NCBI GenBank assembly: GCA_014873095.1
Contig: CP050848.1
Coordinates: 3,531,850 to 3,595,849, forward strand
Direction: 5' to 3'
Length of the DNA: 64,000 bases
Origin: Planctomycetales bacterium ZRK34
GTDB lineage: Bacteria > Planctomycetota > Phycisphaerae > Phycisphaerales > Zrk34
Under the pieces are notes generated by a model. The model searched no databases. It was not told the origin of the DNA and saw only the letters and a program-made list of their open reading frames with translations. This document shows positions 22,523 to 30,931 of the stretch, one piece after another (within the stretch, counting starts at the first letter, position 1; each line of letters starts with the position of its first letter). Both the position numbers and the translations under genes were made by a program.

Positions 22523-22697
22523 CATAGGCGCTGGGCGGTGATGGCTAAAGTCGGTAAGACGTTTTCACCGCTCAGCCCATTCTACGCGACCGGGTGGCGC
22601 CCGATCGCTGATCCAGCCGTCCAGGCGGCAACCTGATCGGCAAGCCGGCGGGTGGCGCCCGCCGAATCGACCTCGCCGGCGTCAGCCGGCCGAGATG

Positions 22698-22889
22698 TCA
22701 GAATCCCCTGCTCAGGTCAATGCGTCTGAACATCTTGCGATGCCCCTTAAGCGTGACATTCAGCTTTCCGCGTGCATCGATTTTGGTGACGACAGCTTTG
22801 GCGATAGACGTAGGGTCGCCAGCGTCCCGGCATTCGGCGATTGCGACTACAATGGTGTCCATCAGTTCAGCTTTCGCTTTGTCGTCCAT
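22698..22889 (-). CDS. Small protein next to tRNA-Gly, unknown
   Basis: ATG 22889 has a perfect AAGGAGG site 5 bases upstream. The 63-residue product (MDDKAKAELMDTIVVAIAEC, then SIAKAVVTKIDARGKLNVTL) has a helix followed by strands and a basic end. It is the outermost gene of the element, right at the tRNA, a place often used by excisionase or toxin-type genes, but no such family is recognised. A CCTCC segment can pair with its own ribosome binding site. Confidence 0.7.
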   Translation of the reverse strand: MDDKAKAELMDTIVVAIAECRDAGDPTSIAKAVVTKIDARGKLNVTLKGHRKMFRRIDLSRGF

Positions 22890-22894
22890 GACTG

Positions 22895-22908
22895 CCTCCT
22901 TCGGGAGG
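22895..22908 (-). promoter_or_regulatory. Hairpin masking the ribosome binding site
   Basis: On the - strand, CCTCC (22908-22904), loop CGAA, GGAGG (22899-22895): the full Shine-Dalgarno core of the 63-residue gene is paired in a 5-bp GC-rich hairpin. Confidence 0.55.
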
Positions 22909-22914
22909 TGTTGG

Positions 22915-22959
22915 GCCCGCCGCGGTTTTCTTCGCAAAAGGTGTCGCGGCGGGCTTTTT
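22915..22959 (+). terminator. Rho-independent terminator, rightward
   Basis: Stem GCCCGCCGCG (22915-22924) with CGCGGCGGGC (22945-22954), then five T on the + strand. It may shield the tRNA from rightward prophage transcription. On the - strand the same stem lacks a T-run. Confidence 0.7.
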
Positions 22960-23000
22960 GTATCTTCAGGTCCCAGCCACGCTGGCCGATAACCCTGAAA

Positions 23001-23073
<73 letters not shown>

Positions 23074-23379
23074 ATCTTTTTTCACGCAACGGCTTATGCC
23101 TTAAGCTCGGTCCTGAAAAGTTCCATTTTCTGACCATGTACCGAAGTTTGTGCCGAATTCAGGTGTTGCCAAGAGCTTCGAAATCGCGTGAGTATGTCAA
23201 ACCGGCGTGCATTATATCGCTTCAAGTCATGAAACGCCATGGGTTCATTGATGCCGCCGGCAACCTCTGGTGAAGTCCTGCTTTGTCACTGGTCGCCGTG
23301 ACCCTTGAGATGGGCGCTGGGTTTTGTCCGGCAATTCAGGTTCCGGTCGCTACTTCGCCATTGTGCTTGCGTATTGATG
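23074..23379. other. Intergenic, no gene seen
   Basis: This lower-GC spacer separates the tRNA from host genes. A short TTGACA (about 23201-23196 on the - strand) has a poor -10 partner. The frame ending MKRHGFIDAAGNLW near 23273 lacks a start signal. Nothing else is supported. Confidence 0.5.
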
Positions 23380-26232
23380 TTATGGTGAGTTAACTGGAGC
23401 ACGCGGCAGATCGATCATGCGGAGGCCGTCGTAAGCGCCGATCGAGGCGCGGCTGAACGTGTCGGTCGAAGTGGCCAGATTGAACCCGCTGCGGCTGACC
23501 AGCAGGCTATCGCCACAAGGTATGATGCGTCCGTCGGCGGCGGTCCGTTGCTGAATTTTCTCAGTGGCGCCGTCGAGCACAATGAGTTCGAATCCATTGG
23601 GCAGGTAGCGTGTGGCGATGCAGTACGCGCGACCTTCATCGAGCATGTACGGCTCGCAGATTTTGGTGATGCCGCCGATCACGTGCTCGAAGTTCACATC
23701 CGTGACAAAGGTGTTACTCAGGTAGAACTTCCGATGCTTGGCGTCATAAAACGACGGACTGAGCACGAATGTTTTGGGCACGGCAACGGCGTTGGCGCCG
23801 AAGCCGCGCAACTCGTAGATGGTCGTTCCGCCTTTGATGGCGCAGTGGGAACTGGCGATCATGTTACGGCCCATGTCGTAGAGCAGCACCTCGGTGGGGT
23901 AGGTGTCGCCGCCGTGATAATCGCGCGTGGCACCGAATCGGGTGACGTCCAAGGCAACATCGCCCTGGGTCAGCTTGCGTGTCTGGGGCTTTTCACCGCG
24001 CTGCGCGGTGAATATCTCGACGTGCTTCATGTCGTGATTGACCCGTGCGAAGCGCGGCACCTCGGCGAGGTAGTTGATCACGAGCATCTGATCGTTCTGA
24101 CCGTTGTAGCCCTTGATCATGCCGGGGCCGATGTCGACGGCGCCGATCTGCTGGGCCGTGGCCGGATCGTAGAACTCGACACGCACGGGATTCTGATACA
24201 GGACGGCGAGTTTGTCTCCGAAGCGGCGGATGCTGAAATGAGGCCTGGACTGGGCGACGAGGGTGGGCACATGGCGGTCCATCGGATGGCCGAGGAACCA
24301 CAGGCCCCGCTGGTCGGTCACGACCCACCGGCGAGACTCTGCGAAGTTGACGATGCGTCCGCCATGGGGGGCGTGGGTATCGGTCAGTTCGTACGTCGTG
24401 GGGCGCAGCTCGAAGCGGATGTCCTGCACGCGCTGATCAGCCGTCACGGCCTGCAGTTTCACGACCCCGCCGACCGGCAGCGGCAACTCGGTCTGCATCG
24501 ACAACGTCAGACCGTCAGTCGTCAACCCCTCGGGCGCTTCGACCACACGGAGCGTGATCGAAGCAGCTTCGTCGACCGCCTCCAGCGTCATTTTCCACGG
24601 GCGGCCGGGCTCGAAGACGGCCACGTCCTCCGGCACGCCGCGCACGAGTCGATCGGGTTTGATCGCCTGCATCAGGCTCGTGGGAATCTGCTGCAGGTTG
24701 CTGCCGTCGACGACCCAGACCCGATCGGGCGCGATCCAGTAGGCCTCGCGGCGACGCGACGACGTGCCGATGATGCGTTTGAGGTCGGTCGTCGGCAGCC
24801 GGTACAGCGCTTCGCGCGTGCGGGTGTCAATCACGTAGACGAAGTCGCCGACGATTGTGGCGAAGCGATCGACGCCGCGCGGGATCGCCGGGGGCTTGGA
24901 CATGCGGGGCTGGGGTTTGAACCACGTGTCGATCCCGCCGGCGAACTGCAGGTCGTCGTACTCGATGCGCGCCGGTCCGACGGGGCTGGCGTTGAGCCCG
25001 AATGGATGCACGCGCCGGGCCGTCGCCGTGACGGGATAGGCGGCTTTCCAGTGCGGTGCGTTGCGGTTCGGCATCGCCGGGAAGATCGTCTCTTCGACGA
25101 GGAAGCACCGCTCGGTGTCCGACCAGCGGACGGCGTCGGCGGAAAACTCCGTCGTCGCCAGCGTGCGGCCGGTGACGGTGTCGATGAACTGCACGTACTG
25201 ATCATCATCGACGCCGGTCAGCACCGCGCAGACGGACCCGTCCGGCGAGTAGGCCGGCCTGTTGGGCTTGATCAGTTTGACGCGCAGCTTCATCTGGCCG
25301 ACGGTCAGGTCCCACCGCTCGAGGCGGTCGGCGCAGAGCATCAGCAGGTCGCCGCCGGCGCGGCGCATGTCGGTACACGATGAGGCGTCCAGGTCCCACT
25401 GCCGTTTCTCGTTGTAGACACGCACGGTGAACGTGGCGGCGTCGACCTCGTAGATTTGCTGCATCGTGCAGCCGTACCACAGCGTCGAGCCCGGCTGCGG
25501 ATACAACTGATTGCAGGGCAGACGGGCCGAGCGGTTCTGACCCGAGGCGATCGACGGGGCCGACGGGGCCGACGGGGCCGACGCGGTCGGCGGCTGTAGA
25601 TCGTTGGCCGCGACGTAGAGGTACAACTCGCCGTGCAAGGGGTGATCGATTTTGGCCGGGTACGTGTAGGCGCGGTCGGCGACCTTGTACCCGGTTCGCC
25701 GCTCGGCGCCCGATCGGATCAGTCCGACCAGTCGGCCGGCCGCATCGAGCAGGGCCCACCCGCTGTGGCGGGCGGTCACGCACTCGTGCTGGATGCCTGG
25801 CAGTCGCACGATCGGACCGGCTTCGGAGGCGATGCATTGTTTGTGATCGACGACGATCGCGGGGCGGCCGGTCGTTGCCGCGAGGGCGTCATCCGCTTTG
25901 GCGATCGATGCCGTGGCGCCGGGCAGGTCCGCGTCGACCTGCACGTATTGATACCCCGGGCGCGGCACGGCGCCGTAGATGCCGTTGATCGGCGCGTCGA
26001 GGCCCGGGCCGGTGACTTTGGCGGGTTTGCCCGGCTCGGCGGCGCGGGCGTCGACGTTGACCAGCAGCATGCGGTCGTCGACGGCCAGCGCCGGCCCCCG
26101 TCCGTCGCTTCCGATTGCCGCGCGCACATCAAACAACGTCGGTGCGGTCGGCTCATCGGGCCGCGCCGAGGCGATGGACATCGCCAGCAGCAGGCTGCAC
26201 GCAGCGGCGGCAAGTTGAAATCGAATCGTCAT
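23380..26232 (-). CDS. Secreted pseudoprotease/beta-propeller-like protein, operon gene 4
   Basis: Start ATG 26232 has GGAG at 8 bases and opens a signal peptide (FQLAAAACSLLLAMSIASA). Residues 25-190 look like a degenerate trypsin fold: RHSGWALLDAAGRLVGL matches the protease GNSGGPLLNAAGKVIGI with Ser kept, but the His and Asp positions are lost (LLVNVDARA, YQYVQVDADL). A Ser/Ala/Pro linker (SAPSAPSAPS) follows, then about 700 residues of propeller-like repeats (YSPDGSVCAVL, RFATIVGDFVYVIDTRT). It is the last and longest-range secreted member of the operon and overlaps gene 3. Confidence 0.7.
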   Translation of the reverse strand: MTIRFQLAAAACSLLLAMSIASARPDEPTAPTLFDVRAAIGSDGRGPALAVDDRMLLVNVDARAAEPGKPAKVTGPGLDAPINGIYGAVPRPGYQYVQVDADLPGATASIAKADDALAATTGRPAIVVDHKQCIASEAGPIVRLPGIQHECVTARHSGWALLDAAGRLVGLIRSGAERRTGYKVADRAYTYPAKIDHPLHGELYLYVAANDLQPPTASAPSAPSAPSIASGQNRSARLPCNQLYPQPGSTLWYGCTMQQIYEVDAATFTVRVYNEKRQWDLDASSCTDMRRAGGDLLMLCADRLERWDLTVGQMKLRVKLIKPNRPAYSPDGSVCAVLTGVDDDQYVQFIDTVTGRTLATTEFSADAVRWSDTERCFLVEETIFPAMPNRNAPHWKAAYPVTATARRVHPFGLNASPVGPARIEYDDLQFAGGIDTWFKPQPRMSKPPAIPRGVDRFATIVGDFVYVIDTRTREALYRLPTTDLKRIIGTSSRRREAYWIAPDRVWVVDGSNLQQIPTSLMQAIKPDRLVRGVPEDVAVFEPGRPWKMTLEAVDEAASITLRVVEAPEGLTTDGLTLSMQTELPLPVGGVVKLQAVTADQRVQDIRFELRPTTYELTDTHAPHGGRIVNFAESRRWVVTDQRGLWFLGHPMDRHVPTLVAQSRPHFSIRRFGDKLAVLYQNPVRVEFYDPATAQQIGAVDIGPGMIKGYNGQNDQMLVINYLAEVPRFARVNHDMKHVEIFTAQRGEKPQTRKLTQGDVALDVTRFGATRDYHGGDTYPTEVLLYDMGRNMIASSHCAIKGGTTIYELRGFGANAVAVPKTFVLSPSFYDAKHRKFYLSNTFVTDVNFEHVIGGITKICEPYMLDEGRAYCIATRYLPNGFELIVLDGATEKIQQRTAADGRIIPCGDSLLVSRSGFNLATSTDTFSRASIGAYDGLRMIDLPRAPVNSP

Positions 26233-26237
26233 GTTCA

Positions 26238-29168
26238 TCACTCCGCAGTCAGGGGCAGCTGAATGCTGTGCCGTTCGAGTTGGATGTACAGCGCATCGCC
26301 CACCACTTGGAATGTGCGGACGCCGTCGAAGGCCGATCCGAGAAGCGGCAGCGCCAGGGTGTACAGCCGCCGAACGGAAAAGTCCTGCGATGAGATCGCA
26401 TACACGTGGGCGCCGGCCTCATCGGCGGCTATCACCACATAATCCTTGCCGCGCCACATCGCGACCCGCTCATACAGCTGGCCCTGGATGCCAACATTCA
26501 GTGTCGTCTTGTCAAACTCCGCCAGCTTGTCGCCTTTGAGTCCGTCGTAGACGGCGATGTGATCATTGAAGAGTCCCGATCCGAAGACGCCGAACAACTG
26601 ATTGCGCGGCCCAACGTAGAAACGCTTGGCATTGACATCACTGCTAAACACCGGCACAGGCGCCGCATTCACCGCCGGCAAGACCCGGTGCACACGCCCG
26701 CTGTACACCGCCCAGATCAGATTCGAAGCAACGAGCTGATCGATCGGCTTTAAGACGGAGTCTCTCGATTGGCGGTTAGCCAACTGCAGCCTGATCCACG
26801 TCTTCGGCGCCACCGGATGATCCGCCTGGACGATGCCGATCTCTGCCTGTCGCGACACCAGATACACGCGGCCCTCGGCTTCCCAGACCATCGAGTTGGT
26901 CATCGCGTCGGGCAGTCGTCCGATCTGGCGAAAGGGGTTGTCGCCCGCCCCATCGTCGTCGATCATGAATTGAAATGTCGACACGACAAACGCCTTGCCG
27001 TCGATCACCCGCCCGTGGCTCCAGACCATGTCCGTCTGCAGCTCCCACTTGCCGGTCGTCTGGTCCCACCGGCGTACGGGCATGCCTTTTTCACGGTGGC
27101 TGTCGAGATCGCGCGCCACGGAGAACCACGGCCGCCCCTCAGCATCGCGCACGATGTGATGGGCATATGTTTTCATCTCGTCATTCCAACTCAACGAACA
27201 CTGCTCCGGCACCATCACGTGAACGAACTGATTCAGCGGCAGCCACGTGTCGCCGCGCCGGATCTCGCCCTTGATCTGCACACTGTGCGGCGTGACCGGA
27301 TCGGGTGTGAACACCAGACGGCCGGACTCGATTCGGACCGGCGGGGGCTCATCGGCCCAGCGGATGTCGTCGCCGGTCGCACCGTGCAGGTCCATCGACC
27401 AACTCTCGCCGAATTGCACCATGTCGTAGGCGTACAGATCGACCAGCTCGACGTAGCCTGCCGGCAGTTCGAATTGTGACTGGTGCACGATGGTCATGTC
27501 CGACGACGCCCAGACCAGGCGGCGCGCGGTCATGTCCACCGCACGGGCGGCCGGCTTGGGGTCGAACTGCAGCGCCGGCGTCAGTGGAACCTTGACGGCC
27601 CGCTGGTTCGGCTGGTTGCTGGTGTACACGTGTATGGTTTTTTCGGCGAAGTACACGGGGCGGCGACCCGTCGGTAGGAATGCCGGGTCGCGGGTCAGCC
27701 TGCCCAGCAATATGAAATGCTCCTCGCCGCGGGTGATCCGCGACGGGCTTGTGTCGCACAATTCCCACTGCGGGGCGCGTCCCTCATCCAGCGGATACAT
27801 CGGCAGTCGCCAGCCGGTCCTGCCCGTGTCAACGATGAACCGGCCGACGCCCGAGCGACACAGCCTGCGGTTGGACTTACTCAGCATCGGCGAAGCGATC
27901 GCCGCCAGATGTGTGCCCGAAGCGAGCTCGAAGACGTCGATCTGACGGCGACTGTCGCTGATCGCTAGAACGTACGGCGGACTCAGCAGCACGTGGTCGG
28001 CCGCCGCGTCCAGCTTCACCTTCGACTTGACCGTCAGGTTTGCGGTATCGAGCACCAGCATACTTGTGCCGCTCTCCGATAAGATCGCGGTTGATCCACC
28101 GCAGGCGTCCATCTGCGACATTTTCCATGGCAGCGTGTGGCTCGGCAGCGTCGTCGCATCGGCGGAGGACGTGCCGGTGTCGGGCTTTGATGCAACGGCG
28201 GGGCGGTCGCCGGTCGGCGGGTCGAGAATGCGGAACGGCTGACACCAGTGATCGCCTTCGGGGGTCGGCGGCTGATTCAGCAGGCCGAACCATCGTCCGG
28301 CTTCGAGATCGATGACCATGCCGTGCTGCAGCGCATCTTTCGCCGTGATCATGCGGATCACGGTCTGGCCGGCGAGGGTCATGGCCGGTCCGATCTCGGC
28401 GGTGTCGACCCGCGGATCGCCTTCGCCAAGACGCCCGCCGAGGACGGGTGTCTGCTTCATGGCGGTCAGTTGCTGGATGGTGCCGGGGGTCAGCGACGGA
28501 CCGGGCGGGGCGTTCTTGATCCGATACCACGCGCCGATGCCGTCGGTGTCTTTTGAAATCGGTTCGAGGAAGGCGAACGACACGCCGCCGCGAAGATCGG
28601 TCGCCGCCACAAACGTCGCTCCCCAGACGTCTTCACTGACCAGCAGATCATCACCGACGCGGACCGCCCACCCGACCTGCTCAAACCGCGCGTCGTACAG
28701 GTACGCCATCGCTGGCGTGGGTGAAGTCGGGGCGGGTTTCGCTGGGGCAGGCTTCGGCGTCGCGACTTCGACCATCGGCGCAGCCGGCTCGACCGCGACC
28801 GGCGCAACCGGCGTGTTCGTCGCCTCGGCTGTCACGGGCACGGGCGCTTCGCCGCCGCCGCCGCTGTACACGATCACAACCACGATCAACGCCACCACCG
28901 CCAGTCCGCTCAACAGCAGCATCGGTCCAAGCGCCCGCAGGTCCATCGCCGGGCGTTCGCCGGATCGTTCCGACCCTGACCGCCCCGACGGCGCCTGTCC
29001 CGGCAGCGGCGGCAGTTCCGGCAACTCCGGTAGCTGATCGACCTGCACCTCCGGCTCGGCCTTGAATACGTGGCCACACTGCTTGCAGCGCACCGATCGG
29101 CCCAGCGCCTGCGTCGGCACCCGGTAGCTCTTGCCACAGCCGCCGCATCGCGTCTTGAAGTTATCCAA
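26238..29168 (-). CDS. MJ0042 zinc finger, membrane-anchored propeller protein, operon gene 3
   Basis: Start TTG 29168 follows AAGGGGG. Residues 1-35 form an MJ0042-type zinc finger (TRCGGCGKSYRVPTQ, then VRCKQCGHVF). A Pro-rich linker and one membrane helix at about 85-105 (LLLSGLAVVALIVVVIVYSG) follow. The next 170 residues resemble the trypsin-like part of gene 1 but lack the triad: LQHGMVIDLEAGRWFGL replaces GNSGGPLL-type sequence with His at the Ser position. About 680 residues of propeller-like repeats complete it. The finger faces the cytoplasm and the propeller the periplasm. Confidence 0.7.
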   Translation of the reverse strand: MDNFKTRCGGCGKSYRVPTQALGRSVRCKQCGHVFKAEPEVQVDQLPELPELPPLPGQAPSGRSGSERSGERPAMDLRALGPMLLLSGLAVVALIVVVIVYSGGGGEAPVPVTAEATNTPVAPVAVEPAAPMVEVATPKPAPAKPAPTSPTPAMAYLYDARFEQVGWAVRVGDDLLVSEDVWGATFVAATDLRGGVSFAFLEPISKDTDGIGAWYRIKNAPPGPSLTPGTIQQLTAMKQTPVLGGRLGEGDPRVDTAEIGPAMTLAGQTVIRMITAKDALQHGMVIDLEAGRWFGLLNQPPTPEGDHWCQPFRILDPPTGDRPAVASKPDTGTSSADATTLPSHTLPWKMSQMDACGGSTAILSESGTSMLVLDTANLTVKSKVKLDAAADHVLLSPPYVLAISDSRRQIDVFELASGTHLAAIASPMLSKSNRRLCRSGVGRFIVDTGRTGWRLPMYPLDEGRAPQWELCDTSPSRITRGEEHFILLGRLTRDPAFLPTGRRPVYFAEKTIHVYTSNQPNQRAVKVPLTPALQFDPKPAARAVDMTARRLVWASSDMTIVHQSQFELPAGYVELVDLYAYDMVQFGESWSMDLHGATGDDIRWADEPPPVRIESGRLVFTPDPVTPHSVQIKGEIRRGDTWLPLNQFVHVMVPEQCSLSWNDEMKTYAHHIVRDAEGRPWFSVARDLDSHREKGMPVRRWDQTTGKWELQTDMVWSHGRVIDGKAFVVSTFQFMIDDDGAGDNPFRQIGRLPDAMTNSMVWEAEGRVYLVSRQAEIGIVQADHPVAPKTWIRLQLANRQSRDSVLKPIDQLVASNLIWAVYSGRVHRVLPAVNAAPVPVFSSDVNAKRFYVGPRNQLFGVFGSGLFNDHIAVYDGLKGDKLAEFDKTTLNVGIQGQLYERVAMWRGKDYVVIAADEAGAHVYAISSQDFSVRRLYTLALPLLGSAFDGVRTFQVVGDALYIQLERHSIQLPLTAE

Positions 29169-29178
29169 TGCCGCCCCC

Positions 29179-30921
29179 TTATTGCCAGTTGAACTCGAAC
29201 GACTTGAGCTTCTGACCGCTGTGGTCCCAGATGTAAAAACTTCGCGCCGTCGCATCGAACGCGCACGGCCCGGTGAGGCGCCACGACGACACGCTGGCCA
29301 CCGGTTTCATCGTCGTCACATTGAATAGCTGACCGTCGGCCATCACCAGGCCCGACGAGTCCACCACCGCGCTGACGCCGCGCGCGCTTTCCGGCAGCAG
29401 CAGCGGCGGCGATTCCAGTTGATCCGTCATCCAGATGATCCGCCCGAAGGCGAGCATGCGATTGTCGGCGCTGAGTTCCAGTTGCCCGCGATAAGGTCCG
29501 CGGTGCTTGGTGCGGATCCGTTTGGTCGCAATCGGCGCCTCGCCGGAGACATCCAGCACGTTGAGCACAGTCCCCATGCCGCCACCGCTGACCACGTACA
29601 GAAGATGCTTCGCCGCATCCAGGGCGCACGCCGCGTTGGTGGCGCGCAACAGCGTCCGCTCCGGCTCGCTGCGGGTCATCGAAACCAGCCGTGCCTCGTC
29701 GGGGTTCTCCGTGGTGTACACCGCCCGGTCCGCGCCGATCGGTTGAACCTTCAGCGGCGGCCCGGCGATCGGACACGACCGCCTCGGTTCAAGGCCCGGC
29801 AGCGCCAGTTCGATCAGCTCATTGGGCCCGGTCTGCGCCACATAGATCGAATGACCGTCGGGCCCGGCGCACAGACTGCTCGCTTTGCCCTGAAGCTGCC
29901 GCTTGCCGATCGGCTGCATCTGCTGAGCGTCGAAGCTCTGCAGCGTGCGGGTGGCGTCTTCGTAGATGATCACGAAGTCGCCCGCCAGCGTCAGCGTGTT
30001 GATCGTTCGCCGAGCTGGTTGCGCCCCGCGCGACGGATTGGCGATGCGCTGGGCCATCTGCTCATCGCGCCGCCGTGACTTTTCCGCCTGCAGCACCAGC
30101 TCGACCGACGGCCGCAGCGCCGTGCTCGCATACACCCGCGCCCCTGACGCATCATGCACGTACATGCCCAGCAGATGTCCGTCGGCCGTCACCAGCGCGC
30201 TGCCGTTGGCCAGGTCCGCCACCGGCTCGCTGAGTTTGACGATGTTGTGGTCCGTTGAGAACGCCTCCGACGTCGCCAGCCGCACCGCCCGCCCCATCAC
30301 CGAAAACTGCAGTCCGTACGCGGTGTCGTTCTGGCTCAACAGCATCGGCAGGTCGACGCCGACCACGGCCTGCGGCGTCCGCAGGCCCCACACCTTGGCC
30401 AGTTCCTGCATCGTCTTCACCGACAGATTCACGAACGTGAAGTTCCCGTCGTCGGCGACCGGTTCGAGCTGGCCTTCGACCCGCCGCAGTATCGGCGTGG
30501 TCGAATTGTCCGACAGCTTCGCCTGTCCCTCGACGGTCAGCTCTACGCGGCCGAGGTCCTGCGTTTGAAAATGCGGGAAGACGATCAGCCGATCCGTCAG
30601 CGCGAGTCCGAGCATCGTCTGGCCCTCGGCGGTCTTCAACGCGTACGTGACGCTGAGAAGCTGCTTCTCCGCCGCCGCGGAAAACTTCGGGCCGGTCAAT
30701 TTCGGGGCGGTCGGTTCCGGCGCCGGCGTTTCGACGGTCGGCTCAGCCGGCGCCGCGGTGGTCGTCTGCGCAGTCGTCGTCGCAGACGGCGTGTTGACCG
30801 CGGTGGTCACCGTCACGGTCGCCGGCGGTGTTCGGTCCGGCCGCAGCAGCCATGCGCCCAGGGCCGCCACCACGATCAGCGCCGCCCCGATTGCCCCCGC
30901 TTTGGCATAGCTCAATTCCAT
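29179..30921 (-). CDS. Membrane-anchored pseudoprotease/propeller protein, operon gene 2
   Basis: Start ATG 30921 follows AAGGCGG. A membrane helix lies at residues 5-26 (AKAGAIGAALIVVAALGAWL), then a Thr/Ala/Pro linker. Residues 80-260 follow the protease fold of gene 1: DRLIVFPHFQ keeps a His, but NFTFVNLSV replaces the Asp strand and LANGSALVTADGHLLGM replaces the GNSGGPLL box, with Asn at the Ser position. A propeller-like domain of about 300 residues follows (LSADNRMLAFGRIIW). It is probably a catalytically dead, membrane-bound partner of gene 1. Confidence 0.7.
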   Translation of the reverse strand: MELSYAKAGAIGAALIVVAALGAWLLRPDRTPPATVTVTTAVNTPSATTTAQTTTAAPAEPTVETPAPEPTAPKLTGPKFSAAAEKQLLSVTYALKTAEGQTMLGLALTDRLIVFPHFQTQDLGRVELTVEGQAKLSDNSTTPILRRVEGQLEPVADDGNFTFVNLSVKTMQELAKVWGLRTPQAVVGVDLPMLLSQNDTAYGLQFSVMGRAVRLATSEAFSTDHNIVKLSEPVADLANGSALVTADGHLLGMYVHDASGARVYASTALRPSVELVLQAEKSRRRDEQMAQRIANPSRGAQPARRTINTLTLAGDFVIIYEDATRTLQSFDAQQMQPIGKRQLQGKASSLCAGPDGHSIYVAQTGPNELIELALPGLEPRRSCPIAGPPLKVQPIGADRAVYTTENPDEARLVSMTRSEPERTLLRATNAACALDAAKHLLYVVSGGGMGTVLNVLDVSGEAPIATKRIRTKHRGPYRGQLELSADNRMLAFGRIIWMTDQLESPPLLLPESARGVSAVVDSSGLVMADGQLFNVTTMKPVASVSSWRLTGPCAFDATARSFYIWDHSGQKLKSFEFNWQ

Positions 30922-30931
30922 GACGCCGCCT

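Larger units (their letters stand above)
1..23000. mobile_element. Prophage of siphovirus type, right part (left end outside window)
   Basis: The block combines tail structural genes on the + strand with integrase, ParB, replication and small phage genes on the - strand, all packed with ATGA or GTGA overlaps. It ends against an intact tRNA-Gly at 23001-23073, a common attachment target. Terminase, portal, protease and capsid genes are not present and should lie left of position 1. The exact right boundary was not proven because the second attachment copy is outside the window. Host genes begin at 23380. Confidence 0.85.

Noticed and set aside
23548..25383. Long + strand frame of 611 codons opposite the secreted propeller gene
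   Set aside because: It mirrors the third-position GC bias of the - strand gene, has no ribosome binding site and no domain; the - strand frame has a signal peptide and repeats.
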